From: Clostridia bacterium
GTDB lineage: Bacteria; Bacillota_E; SLMV01; PUMD01
Length of the DNA: 20,720 nucleotides
Assembly (NCBI GenBank): GCA_003562655.1
Contig: PWUC01000177.1
Coordinates: forward strand, 1 to 20,720
Reading direction: 5' to 3'
The notes below the pieces were generated by a model. That model searched no databases. It had not been told where the DNA came from and worked only from the letters and a program-made list of their open reading frames with translations. This document shows, piece after piece, positions 9,141 to 15,861 of the stretch. Position 1 is the first letter of the stretch. Each line of letters begins with the position of its first letter. The position numbers and the translations under genes were made by a program.

Positions 9141-9773
9141 TCACTCACCGGGCAGACCCAGAAGATGATCGGTGTAGTTGAGCAGATCCAGCTGCCATCC
9201 CCGCCGGGTCTGGCTGAGAACGCTCAGGGAACCGTTGTCTGTGACGAGCTTCCACTTCTTAGCCAGGGGAACCGCAAGAATCCCGGCCAGCACCGACTTG
9301 ATGGTCCCCCCGTGGCTCACGACGGCCGTGACCTCGCCGCGGTGGCCCCGGACCAGATCCGCGAAGGCAGACAGCGCCCTGTCCTGCAGCTGGCGGTCCG
9401 ACTCACCTCCCGGCCGGACCGCCTCGGCCGGACATTCCTCGCGCCTGCGGCAGAAATCGGGAAACCGTTCGGTGACCTCATTCCAGGTCAGTCCGGCCAG
9501 GTCTCCCATGTCAATCTCGGCCCACCGGTGCTCCTCAAATACGGGGATGCTGAGATCCTCGGCAAAAAGATCCGCCGTCTGGGTCGCCCGCAGCAGGGGG
9601 CTGCAGTAGACTGCTGACGGGTTCCAGAAGCGCACCAGGGCGGGCAGCCTCCGGGCCTGTCTCCTGCCCAGGTCGTCAAGAGGGATGTCGGTGTGTCCCA
9701 TCAGGCGGTTGTCCCGGTTCCACGCGGTGCGGCAGTGTCTGATGAGAAGTACCCTGGTCGAGGCTGAGCTCAC
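9141..9773 (-). CDS. Histidine phosphatase superfamily protein (RHC variant)
   Basis: A 210-aa phosphoglycerate mutase-like phosphatase. The catalytic block is LLIRHCRTAWN (residues 9-19) with the phospho-accepting H13, R12 and the second Arg in SPLLRATQTA (R63). The acid region is AEIDMGDLAG (E86), and the second catalytic His is in VVSHGG (H154). The usual RHG is RHC here, so a Cys replaces the Gly behind the nucleophile. Substrate cannot be read from the sequence: relatives include CobC, GpmB/PhoE-type broad phosphatases and 3-phosphoglycerate phosphatases. The GTG start has GGGAGG nine bases upstream. It lies 20 bp behind a metallophosphoesterase gene and ends before the tyrS promoter. 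Confidence 0.85.
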   Translation of the reverse strand: MSSASTRVLLIRHCRTAWNRDNRLMGHTDIPLDDLGRRQARRLPALVRFWNPSAVYCSPLLRATQTADLFAEDLSIPVFEEHRWAEIDMGDLAGLTWNEVTERFPDFCRRREECPAEAVRPGGESDRQLQDRALSAFADLVRGHRGEVTAVVSHGGTIKSVLAGILAVPLAKKWKLVTDNGSLSVLSQTRRGWQLDLLNYTDHLLGLPGE

Positions 9774-9793
9774 CGGTCGATTCCTCCCTCAGA

Positions 9794-10447
9794 TCAGGCA
9801 TCCGGGGGCGACTGAAAGACATTGCCTGCGGGCAACTCCAGCAGGGTCAGACGGCCTCCGTATGCCACCCCCGTATCGATCCCGATCTTGTCCTGACCCC
9901 AGTAGACCTCGGTGTTTCCACTCATGAGGGTCGTCGGCGAATGACCGAAGACGACCGTCTTGCCCCGGTACCCCCGTATGAATTCGTCCCGTATCCACAC
10001 GAGTTCGTAATCATCCTGCTGTTCAAGGGGCGTACCGGGTCGCAGCCCCGCGTGCACGAAAATGTAGTCATCAGTCTCGTGGTACGCGGGCAGATTCACC
10101 AGGAACTCGGCATCGGCCCGCAGGGCCTCCCGGTCCTGACCGTATGCTGCGAGGGTCACTCCTCCACCATTGTCCAGGTACTGTTGCTGGGACAGGCTCC
10201 CTTTCAGGTACTGCCACAGCATGAGCTCATGATTGCCGCGCAGGGCCACCACACCGGGGCATCGAAGCAGCACCCGCAGCTCATTGACCACCTGCCTGGG
10301 ACTGGGACCACGGTCGATGTAGTCACCCAGCAGGACCAGCGTATCGCGGGCCGGTCGCCACCGGGCGGCAAAGAGGACCCTGCGCAGGGCCTCGAGATGA
10401 CCGTGGATGTCAGAACAACAGAGGATTCGCGTATCGGACTCACTCAC
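9794..10447 (-). CDS. Calcineurin-like metallophosphoesterase (PrpE/ApaH/serine-threonine phosphatase type)
   Basis: 217 aa with the complete dinuclear metal site of the phosphoprotein phosphatase family: SDIHGH (12-17; D13, H15), GDYIDRGP (41-48), RGNHE (70-74), VHAG (131-134; H132) and FGHSPT (168-173; H169). Small single-domain members of this family either hydrolyse diadenosine tetraphosphate (ApaH, PrpE) or dephosphorylate Ser/Thr/Tyr proteins (PrpA/PrpB and phage lambda phosphatase). The sequence does not decide between them. The start is a GTG at 10447 with GAGGGGG ten bases upstream. It is flanked by two other phosphatase genes on the same strand with gaps of 33 and 20 bp, suggesting one transcript. 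Confidence 0.88.
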   Translation of the reverse strand: MSESDTRILCCSDIHGHLEALRRVLFAARWRPARDTLVLLGDYIDRGPSPRQVVNELRVLLRCPGVVALRGNHELMLWQYLKGSLSQQQYLDNGGGVTLAAYGQDREALRADAEFLVNLPAYHETDDYIFVHAGLRPGTPLEQQDDYELVWIRDEFIRGYRGKTVVFGHSPTTLMSGNTEVYWGQDKIGIDTGVAYGGRLTLLELPAGNVFQSPPDA

Positions 10448-10480
10448 GCGCTTCGGTCCCCCTCACAGATGAGACCTCTC

Positions 10481-11125
10481 TCAGCGGGGCAGAGACTTCA
10501 GTATATCAAGGGGCCGGTGCCACACGAAGTCGCAGTCCAGGGTGTTCAGCTCTGGATGCCTCGCCCCCCAGCGGGCCAGGCCGGTCACGACCCCGGCATT
10601 TCTGCCCGCACGAATATCGGCCGGAGAGTCTCCCACCATGACGGCTTCGTCCGGGCCACAATCCAGCATATTCAACGCCGCAATCACAGGTTCTCGGTGG
10701 GGTTTCAGGTTCTTAACATCATCGGATGCGATCACGACCTCAAAAAGGCCTTCAATGTCGTGTTCGCGAAGATGCATGACGGCATCTTTTTTGTTCTTGG
10801 TGGTCACAAGGGCCATACTGTGCTGTTTGCGGGCCAACGATGAAAGCAGGGGCCGCACACCATCAAACAGTTCCGTCCTCTGCCCGAAGGGGTAGTGTCG
10901 ACGGTAGTAGTCCACGGCCTCGGTGGAGTTTGGAACACCCAGGTGATCCATCATATCCTGAAGGGGCAGCCCCCAGTGCTCGAAAACCTGATCCTCCCGG
11001 ATGTGCATTCCAGCAACCTCCCTGACCGAAGTCCGAAAGGCCGAGATGATCAGATCGGTGGAGTCTATGAGAGTGCCATCAAGATCAAAAAGAAAGCTGC
11101 ACACACGCCCGGATAAATACTTCAC
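10481..11125 (-). CDS. HAD superfamily phosphatase (PpaX / phosphoglycolate phosphatase-like)
   Basis: A 214-aa haloacid dehalogenase-type hydrolase with motif I FDLDGTLIDS (nucleophile D14, acid/base D16), motif II LVTTKNK (T108), the motif III lysine in NLKPHREP (K141) and motif IV VGDSPADIRAG (D166, D170). A helical cap of about residues 20-95 lies between motifs I and II, the C1 type typical of pyrophosphatase PpaX, phosphoglycolate phosphatase and beta-phosphoglucomutase. The absolute substrate is unclear. The GTG at 11125 is preferred because GGGGAGAGGAG lies about 7 nt upstream; the longer frame to 11200 runs through a terminator hairpin. It opens the three-phosphatase cluster. Confidence 0.88.
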   Translation of the reverse strand: MKYLSGRVCSFLFDLDGTLIDSTDLIISAFRTSVREVAGMHIREDQVFEHWGLPLQDMMDHLGVPNSTEAVDYYRRHYPFGQRTELFDGVRPLLSSLARKQHSMALVTTKNKKDAVMHLREHDIEGLFEVVIASDDVKNLKPHREPVIAALNMLDCGPDEAVMVGDSPADIRAGRNAGVVTGLARWGARHPELNTLDCDFVWHRPLDILKSLPR

Positions 11126-11150
11126 GTCCGTTCTCCTCTCCCCAAACAAG

Positions 11151-11181
11151 TTTATCACATTACAAAAGAAGGCTCCATCAA
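11151..11181 (-). promoter_or_regulatory. Weak candidate promoter for the phosphatase cluster
   Basis: An extended -10 like TGTGATAAA (11159-11151) lies 25 bp before the HAD gene start. A TTGATG sits 19 bp further upstream, inside the 3' arm of the preceding terminator. The spacing is long and the match partial. Confidence 0.3.
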
Positions 11182-11196
11182 CATGATGAGAGAGCC
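11162..11196 (-). terminator. Intrinsic terminator behind the coat protein genes
   Basis: On the minus strand GGCTC-TCT-CATCA-TGT-TGATG-GAGCC folds as two 5-bp helices with a 3-nt bulge and a 3-nt loop. It is followed by the T-rich TTCTTTTGT (11170-11162). It separates the coat operon from the HAD phosphatase gene. Confidence 0.7.
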
Positions 11197-11312
11197 TCAC
11201 CCCGCATGATCTCGCCAGATCTCACAGCGAGAGCACGATGCAGGGTCTGGCCCGGTCCAACCAGTTACTTCCGCGTGTGCCGACAAATGGGGTCTGCTGA
11301 CATGACGGGAGA

Positions 11313-11336
11313 GGATCCATCAGACATGATGGATCC
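11313..11336. repeat. Perfect 10-bp inverted repeat downstream of the coat gene
   Basis: GGATCCATCA and TGATGGATCC flank a 4-nt loop, 22 bp behind the coat gene stop. There is no U tract after it on either strand. It may be an mRNA 3'-end stabiliser or a protein-binding palindrome; the U-tract terminator lies about 120 bp further on. Confidence 0.6.
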
Positions 11337-11357
11337 CCCGGAGAGTTCACTGCTTCG

Positions 11358-12128
11358 TCATATGCTGGTGCGGCCGGCTGAATACGTTCCCGCTGCTGGG
11401 CTGGCGGGACTCCAGCTCTGCTGGAACCCTCCGCCCGGGTACTGCTGGCCGTACTGTTGTCCGCTTCCGTACTGTTGTCCGCTTCCGTACTGGGTCCCCA
11501 TCTGCTGTCCGTACTGTCCGGTGCCGTACTGCTGCTGTCCGTACTGGCCGGTGCCCGGATACTGCTGACCGTAGCTCCGGCCTGACTGCCCGGCCTGGGC
11601 CGTCGGCTGCCGTGCTGTTCCCTGGGCCGTCCCGTAGGTTCCGTACCCGGTCCCCATCTGCTGACCGTACTGTCCGGTGCCGTACTGCTGCTGGCCGTAT
11701 TGTCCGCCGTACTGCTGCTGCCCGGGCTGACTGGCGTACCCGCCAGCGCCAGGCTGCGCGCCGACGCCGACTGGCTGTCCGGTCGTGCCATACCCACCAG
11801 TGCCGTACTGGCCTCCATATCCACCGTACTGACCGGCAGTCATCTCAACGCCGGTTCCCTCAAAGCGACTCCTGAGCCGCTGGACCTCCTGGGGATTCGC
11901 AGGGGCGGGACTCTCATACCAGCCGTGCTGGGAGGCAATTTGATGTGCCTGGTCGTGAGAATTCTCCACCTGGTCGCGGAGCTGTTTGAGGGTCTGCTTG
12001 AGGCTCGGGTCACTGGTCTCGATCGCTGCCTGGGTGAAGGATACCGTATCGACCTTGCAGCTATCGAGGACATCGATTACCATTTCACGATCCCTGATCA
12101 CTTTTTGCACCTCCTTTTGCTCGTTCAT
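11358..12128 (-). CDS. CotF-like spore coat protein with a Gly/Gln/Tyr-rich repeat tail
   Basis: 256 aa. Residues 1-90 form a helical, ferritin-like CotF-type domain: [58 protein letters not shown], ending in [10 protein letters not shown]. This pattern (a GWY motif after the last helix) is typical of clostridial CotF relatives. Residues 98-256 are low-complexity, built from [19 protein letters not shown] and GGYG units, with 21 tyrosines and almost no charge. The ATG overlaps the stop of the upstream coat gene by 4 bp (ATGA) and has no good Shine-Dalgarno of its own, so translation is likely coupled. The longest frame (to 12317) covers that gene and is rejected. Tyrosine-rich tails in coat proteins can be cross-linked by peroxidases, but that is inference here. 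Confidence 0.82.
   Translation of the reverse strand: MNEQKEVQKVIRDREMVIDVLDSCKVDTVSFTQAAIETSDPSLKQTLKQLRDQVENSHDQAHQIASQHGWYESPAPANPQEVQRLRSRFEGTGVEMTAGQYGGYGGQYGTGGYGTTGQPVGVGAQPGAGGYASQPGQQQYGGQYGQQQYGTGQYGQQMGTGYGTYGTAQGTARQPTAQAGQSGRSYGQQYPGTGQYGQQQYGTGQYGQQMGTQYGSGQQYGSGQQYGQQYPGGGFQQSWSPASPAAGTYSAGRTSI
11493..11693. repeat. 45-bp near-identical direct repeat inside the coat gene
   Basis: Positions 11493-11537 and 11649-11693 differ at one base and both encode [18 protein letters not shown] sequence. Between about 11450 and 11490 an 18-bp unit (ttccgtactgttgtccgc) is also repeated in tandem, giving GSGQQY twice. These repeats build the low-complexity tail and are expected to vary in length by slippage or recombination. 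Confidence 0.85.
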
Positions 12129-12310
12129 CCAAGATGACTCAACAGCGCCTGTCTCGCTCGGTTTGCCTGCTGTGAACACTGGCCAAAATAGTTTCGAAGC
12201 TGCGGCTCCTGACACTGCTGGGCATAGCTCTGCCACTTGATCGTCGCCATGTCCTGTCGGGTGATCAGCTCGCGCAGCTTCTGGACCTCCATCTCGGTCA
12301 ATTGCGGCAT
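12125..12310 (-). CDS. Small CotF-related spore coat protein
   Basis: A 61-aa all-helical protein: [38 protein letters not shown] and [18 protein letters not shown]. The YAQQC-x2-PQLRNYF pattern followed by a helix ending in LLSHLG resembles short coat proteins that accompany CotF in clostridia. It contains two cysteines. The start ATG at 12310 has an excellent ribosome binding site (GGAGGAGGT, 5 nt). It overlaps the following coat gene by 4 bp, so the two products are probably made together late in sporulation. Confidence 0.78.
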   Translation of the reverse strand: MPQLTEMEVQKLRELITRQDMATIKWQSYAQQCQEPQLRNYFGQCSQQANRARQALLSHLG

Positions 12311-12364
12311 TCTGCACCTCCTCCGCTTCCTTGCTTACATGTTAAAGCATCCCACAGGGCAAAA

Positions 12365-12393
12365 GACCCTATGCGGAGGGCGCAGGCGGAAGT
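12365..12393 (-). promoter_or_regulatory. Possible mother-cell sigma promoter for the coat operon
   Basis: Minus strand CATAGGGTC (12373-12365) is preceded by G, with an AC 18 nt upstream (12393-12392). This is the same arrangement seen before yunB. The -10 matches CATAnnnT but not the final A of the SigK consensus. The leader would be about 50 nt. Confidence 0.3.
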
Positions 12394-12489
12394 TTTTTCA
12401 AGTTCGCACAGAAGCACCCGGAGAGGTCGGTCGACCTGGTGGCGAAAGCGACCAGAGGAAGCAGCGGGGAGCATCCAGGGGGTGACGCG

Positions 12490-12924
12490 TCATTTTTTGA
12501 ACTGCATGAGCTCGATCCCGGCATCCATCAACATGCGATCCGACACCTCGTCGGGATAGTCCCGCACGTATACGATCTTTGTGATGCCGGAGTTTATGAG
12601 CAGTTTGCTGCAGATCAGGCACGGTTTGTCCGTAGCGTAGAGGGTGGCACCCGCCACCCGGACGCCGTGAAAGGCGGCCTGAGCGATGGCGTTCATCTCC
12701 GCATGGCTGGCCCGCACGCAGTGGCCATCCCTCATCAGGCAGCCAAGGTCGGTGCAGTGGGCCAGTCCCCGGGGGGCTCCGTTGTACCCGGTGCTCAGGA
12801 TCTGCCGGTCCCGGACAATCACCGCGCCCACTGCCCTGCGCGGGCAGGTCGAACGGGTGGAAACGGTCTCAGCGATGTTCAGAAAATACTCATCCCAGGA
12901 GGGACGTTCATCGGGGCTAACCAT
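12490..12924 (-). CDS. comEB: dCMP deaminase (ComEB-like cytidine/deoxycytidylate deaminase)
   Basis: It deaminates dCMP to dUMP, feeding dTMP synthesis. Zinc and catalytic residues are visible: SHAE (H74, E76) and PCLIC (C102, C105), preceded by GAVIVRD and STGYNGAPRGLAHC, a block typical of dCMP deaminases. 144 aa, normal. The ATG start has GAGGAG eight bases upstream. It is the last gene of the HD-GYP-DUF5317-protease run, 17 bp behind the protease gene. It stands apart from comEA/comEC; the symbol refers to the family only. Confidence 0.93.
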   Translation of the reverse strand: MVSPDERPSWDEYFLNIAETVSTRSTCPRRAVGAVIVRDRQILSTGYNGAPRGLAHCTDLGCLMRDGHCVRASHAEMNAIAQAAFHGVRVAGATLYATDKPCLICSKLLINSGITKIVYVRDYPDEVSDRMLMDAGIELMQFKK

Positions 12925-12941
12925 CTCGATCTCTCCTCAAT

Positions 12942-13754
12942 CTAGGGCAGAAGCCACGGGCTCCAGTTCAGCACAACGGCCATCAGGGCCAGCGCGTTGA
13001 AAACGGCATGCATGAGCACACAGACAGCCGCCGAATGGGTCTGTCTGTAGGCATAGGCATAGGTGACCCCGCCCAGGGCCGCCCGCAGCATGGAGATGGG
13101 CTCACCATGGGTGAAGGCAAACAGCAGACCGCTGCCCACCACAGCCAGGGTCTCTCCGCCCAGTCCCTCAACAATGATCTGGTAAAAACACCGGCGAAAC
13201 AAGAGCTCCTCGCCGAGGGGAGCGGCGACCACCATACCGAAAAACAGCGCCACCAGGGGCAGGATGCCCTCCTGCTGAGTCCGGGCGACAAGCTGTCCCA
13301 TGACCCCCAGCTCCCACGGGTCAATTCCACCGATTGCGCTCTGCATCATGACCACAACCGCCCGGAGGCCCACCGTGCTGAGCAGCCAGATGAACCCACC
13401 TCCCGCGAGGATCCAGGCCAGCCGGACAGGGGCCGACGTCCCGGATGCGTCGTGCTGCAGACGGGACGGTCCGAACCAACCCACATCATCGCCGGTATAC
13501 CGGGTCAGGTAAAGCCAGGACACCAGGGCCAGGATCAACCCGTGCAGCACGATGGCCGCAGCACTGAGATCGGGGCGGTCGATGTCGGGAAATCCGAACA
13601 GACCGTAGATGGACCGGTTGATCAGCATGAACAGCACGTAAAGGATCAGAAGGTCAGGCGAGCGATAACCCCTGGGGCCGGAGGGTGTGAGAGGCTCGCG
13701 CCGCCCGCGTCCCCCGCTCCTCGGCCTGGTGCGCTTCGGCTTCTTTCTAGCCAT
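12942..13754 (-). CDS. CPBP family intramembrane glutamic/metalloprotease (Abi/CAAX)
   Basis: 270 aa with a basic, disordered N-terminus (MARKKPKRTRPRSGGRGRR) and about seven to eight membrane segments. The CPBP active-site motifs are present: GEELLFRR (E182, E183, R187), FAFTHG (H216) and LMHAVFN (H249). The family includes the Rce1 CAAX protease and bacterial immunity or processing proteases; the substrate here is unknown. I chose the ATG at 13754, preceded by GAGGAG, which overlaps the end of the DUF5317 gene by 8 bp; the GTG at 13769 would overlap the ribosome binding site. Co-translation with an HD-GYP protein suggests a membrane signalling role, which is inference. Confidence 0.9.
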   Translation of the reverse strand: MARKKPKRTRPRSGGRGRREPLTPSGPRGYRSPDLLILYVLFMLINRSIYGLFGFPDIDRPDLSAAAIVLHGLILALVSWLYLTRYTGDDVGWFGPSRLQHDASGTSAPVRLAWILAGGGFIWLLSTVGLRAVVVMMQSAIGGIDPWELGVMGQLVARTQQEGILPLVALFFGMVVAAPLGEELLFRRCFYQIIVEGLGGETLAVVGSGLLFAFTHGEPISMLRAALGGVTYAYAYRQTHSAAVCVLMHAVFNALALMAVVLNWSPWLLP

Positions 13755-14316
13755 CAGCCATCTCCTCACGGTCTGCGACCCGCTGCATGGCCCGGGGAAC
13801 GAGCCACAAAAGCCCCATCACCATGATCAGATCACCCGGACTGACCACCGTCCTCAGGGGAGACCACCGCGGTGTGGCGATGTGATCACCCAGAAGGGGC
13901 AGCACTGTGTCCTCTGTCATGAGTATATGGATGATTGACGCCCCCGATTCGAGGACAGGCACCAGCTCCTCCTGCCCCGCGAGGGCGAGGGCCGCTGCAG
14001 AGACCGGCATCCCCCCATTCAGGGCAATGACAGCCAGATTGAACATGACGCCGACCGATATGAGGATCATTCCCGGCAGGTGGCGGTTCTCCCACAGAAC
14101 AAAGAGCAGGATTGCGTAGGACAAGAGGAGCAGGGGAAATCCCCAGTCAACCAGCATCTGCCAACCGAGGGCAGGTGCCCTGGACAGGACAACCTGAAGG
14201 GCGAACCCGGTGAGCATCAGGTCAAATCGCCTCAGTTCGAGTTTCGCCAGGTTTAGAACCGAACCGCCCAGGATCCACCCCACAACCAGCGAGAGGGCCA
14301 GGGCCGAAAGCATCAT
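13747..14316 (-). CDS. DUF5317 family membrane protein
   Basis: 189 aa with about five hydrophobic segments, the signature NGGMPVS at residues 100-106, and later SIIHILMTEDTVLPLLGDHI and TVVSPGDLIMVMGLLWLVP. These match the DUF5317 family as I know it from Firmicutes, which has no assigned function. The start ATGATG overlaps the HD-GYP stop (ATGA), with GGAGG about 10 nt upstream, and its own end overlaps the protease start, so the three genes are translated as a unit. The conserved polar residues (N, H, D, SPGD) between membrane segments suggest a binding or enzymatic pocket rather than a plain transporter. Confidence 0.8.
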   Translation of the reverse strand: MMLSALALSLVVGWILGGSVLNLAKLELRRFDLMLTGFALQVVLSRAPALGWQMLVDWGFPLLLLSYAILLFVLWENRHLPGMILISVGVMFNLAVIALNGGMPVSAAALALAGQEELVPVLESGASIIHILMTEDTVLPLLGDHIATPRWSPLRTVVSPGDLIMVMGLLWLVPRAMQRVADREEMADG

Positions 14317-15659
14317 ACGGAGCTGCCCTCCTGGACTTTCTCCTCCCGCACTTCTTCGAGTCCCTCGGGCGCAAACTGTGCATGCAGCAGCTCCGACTCC
14401 TCGAAGAATTCCAAAAAGGCACCGGCGACCTCGGGATCAAACTGGGTCCCGCTGCAGCGCACGATCTCACGCCTGGCCTCGTCAAGGGTCATGGCACGCT
14501 TGTAGGGGCGCTGGGACACCATGGCATCAAAGGCATCGGCCACCGCCAGGATCCTCGCCTCAATGGGGATCTCCTCGCCCTTCAGCCCCTCGGGATAGCC
14601 GTCCCCGTCATAACGCTCGTGGTGGTACAATACCCAGCTGGAGCCCTCCCTCAGGGCCTTGATCTTGCTCAGTATGTTGGCGCCGATTGCTGAATGTTCC
14701 TTCATGGTGTTCCATTCGGCCGGGGTGAACCGCCCGGGTTTCTGCAGCACCTGATCGGAGATCCCGATCTTGCCTATGTCGTGCAGTATCGACACATACT
14801 GCAGCACCTGAACCCGGTCATCGGGGATCTTCATCTTGCTGGCGATTCCGACAGCGTAGTGAGAGACCCTCTCCGCGTGACCGGAGGTGTGGGGGTCCCT
14901 GGCCTCCAGGGCTGTCGCCAGGGCGCTGATGGTGCTGAGAAAGACGTCTCGCAGCTCATTGTACATGGAAAACGCATAGCGGCCGACCATGAGGGGCAGA
15001 AGGAAGAAGATCACACCCATCTCGCCCACGGCATGATAGACCGCAACATTGAGGTATGCAATGGGCATCAGCCCGATGTAGCTGGGGGCCATCCATCGGA
15101 CGTCTGAGGCTACGAGGGACCAGGGCTTGAGCCCCGTCTTGAGGGAAATGTAGACCACATTGGCACCCACATTGACCACGAAGTAGCTGATCCCCCCCGC
15201 CATGGTGGCGATGGCGAATATGTAGGGACGCTCCCCGAACACTCCGCCCGAGAGCAGGTTGAACACCAGGCCCCCGGACACGGCAGCCAGGAAGAGCTGG
15301 GCCCGGTTGAATGCCACCTCAAGCATGGGAACCCTGCCCGTCAGCTCCATCTTGCGCAGCGACCCCAGGGCGGTGAGCAGCCCCCCCCAGAAGGGACCAA
15401 ACATCAGGACTGAGGAGTAGCACATGGCGAAGCCGACAGAAACGGAACCGTTCGCCCGCGGCAGCTTGATGGGAAGGGCCTCCGTGACGACGATGAGGGC
15501 GAGGAAAAACAGCAGCGCCTTGAGCTCGGGCAGCTCCTGGGGCAGAAGACGATAGCCGGCCCAGATCGCGACGAGCCCTATCGCGGCGACAAACAGGTGG
15601 GACAGCGTCCTCTGATGACTCTCAGCTGACTTATTCTTCTCCGCTGAATCCGACGGCAT
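14313..15659 (-). CDS. Membrane-anchored HD-GYP domain protein (probable cyclic-di-GMP phosphodiesterase)
   Basis: 448 aa. Residues about 20-235 form an integral membrane sensor with seven or more hydrophobic helices and no obvious PAS or HAMP domain. It resembles the MASE-like membrane modules placed before HD-GYP and GGDEF domains. Residues 240-430 are the HD-GYP domain with SGHAERV (H261), ILHDIGK (H293, D294), KEHSAIGANIL, YHHERYDGDGYPEGLKGEEIP (HHE 346-348, GYP 354-356), ILAVADAFDAM and RPYKRAMT. All metal-binding and signature residues are intact, so hydrolysis of cyclic-di-GMP to GMP or pGpG is expected. The ATG at 15659 has GGAGGAG at 5 nt; the ATG at 15674 overlaps that site. It heads an operon with DUF5317, a CPBP protease and comEB. 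Confidence 0.92.
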   Translation of the reverse strand: MPSDSAEKNKSAESHQRTLSHLFVAAIGLVAIWAGYRLLPQELPELKALLFFLALIVVTEALPIKLPRANGSVSVGFAMCYSSVLMFGPFWGGLLTALGSLRKMELTGRVPMLEVAFNRAQLFLAAVSGGLVFNLLSGGVFGERPYIFAIATMAGGISYFVVNVGANVVYISLKTGLKPWSLVASDVRWMAPSYIGLMPIAYLNVAVYHAVGEMGVIFFLLPLMVGRYAFSMYNELRDVFLSTISALATALEARDPHTSGHAERVSHYAVGIASKMKIPDDRVQVLQYVSILHDIGKIGISDQVLQKPGRFTPAEWNTMKEHSAIGANILSKIKALREGSSWVLYHHERYDGDGYPEGLKGEEIPIEARILAVADAFDAMVSQRPYKRAMTLDEARREIVRCSGTQFDPEVAGAFLEFFEESELLHAQFAPEGLEEVREEKVQEGSSV

Positions 15660-15734
15660 GCGCACTCCTCCCATGCATCAGGCTAAAGAATCAGAAGGCA
15701 CTCGGGCTGAATCTACCTACTGGTTAACGGCGGA

Positions 15735-15821
15735 CTATCCGTAACCGCCAACCTGCATGTTGGCTCCGCCCATCATGAGCAGCATCGCAAGAGCCAGCAA
15801 GAACTTCACGACCTTAGCCAT
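15735..15821 (-). CDS. 28-aa signal-peptide-like small protein
   Basis: A short ORF in the 255-bp gap before the HD-GYP gene. It has ATG, a good Shine-Dalgarno (GGGGTGAT, 7-nt spacer) and a TAG stop. The peptide has lysines at 3 and 6, an uninterrupted hydrophobic core at residues 7-17 rich in Leu, Ala and Met, the small residues GGA at 18-20, and the tail NMQVGGYG. This is the layout of a signal peptide with a possible cleavage after A20 (small residues at -3 and -1) that would release an octapeptide, or else of a single-span membrane peptide. I recognise no family. It could be a signalling peptide precursor, a small regulator of the membrane proteins downstream, or a type I toxin-like peptide. 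Coding status is inferred from the start context and composition only. Confidence 0.6.
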   Translation of the reverse strand: MAKVVKFLLALAMLLMMGGANMQVGGYG

Positions 15822-15861
15822 TTACGGTATCACCCCAAGCGTGACAGTATCCCTGCCTCCG

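Noticed and set aside
11265..11327. 20-codon ORF behind the coat gene
   Set aside because: Its start lies in the palindrome and the peptide has no hydrophobic or otherwise distinctive pattern; the GGGGG upstream is part of the hairpin region.
11222..11824. 200-codon minus-strand frame of Ser/Thr/Ala/Arg-rich sequence
   Set aside because: It is a shifted reading of the repetitive coat gene tail and has no start context.
12129..12317. 63-residue N-terminal extension of the coat protein
   Set aside because: It overlaps the small coat gene, which has a strong ribosome binding site and an ATGA overlap with the true start.
12370..12489. Terminator behind comEB
   Set aside because: A hairpin can be drawn (CTGGT...ACCAG region near 12430-12455) but with a mismatch and no U tract. 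The T run near 12393-12398 is on the plus strand without a stem.
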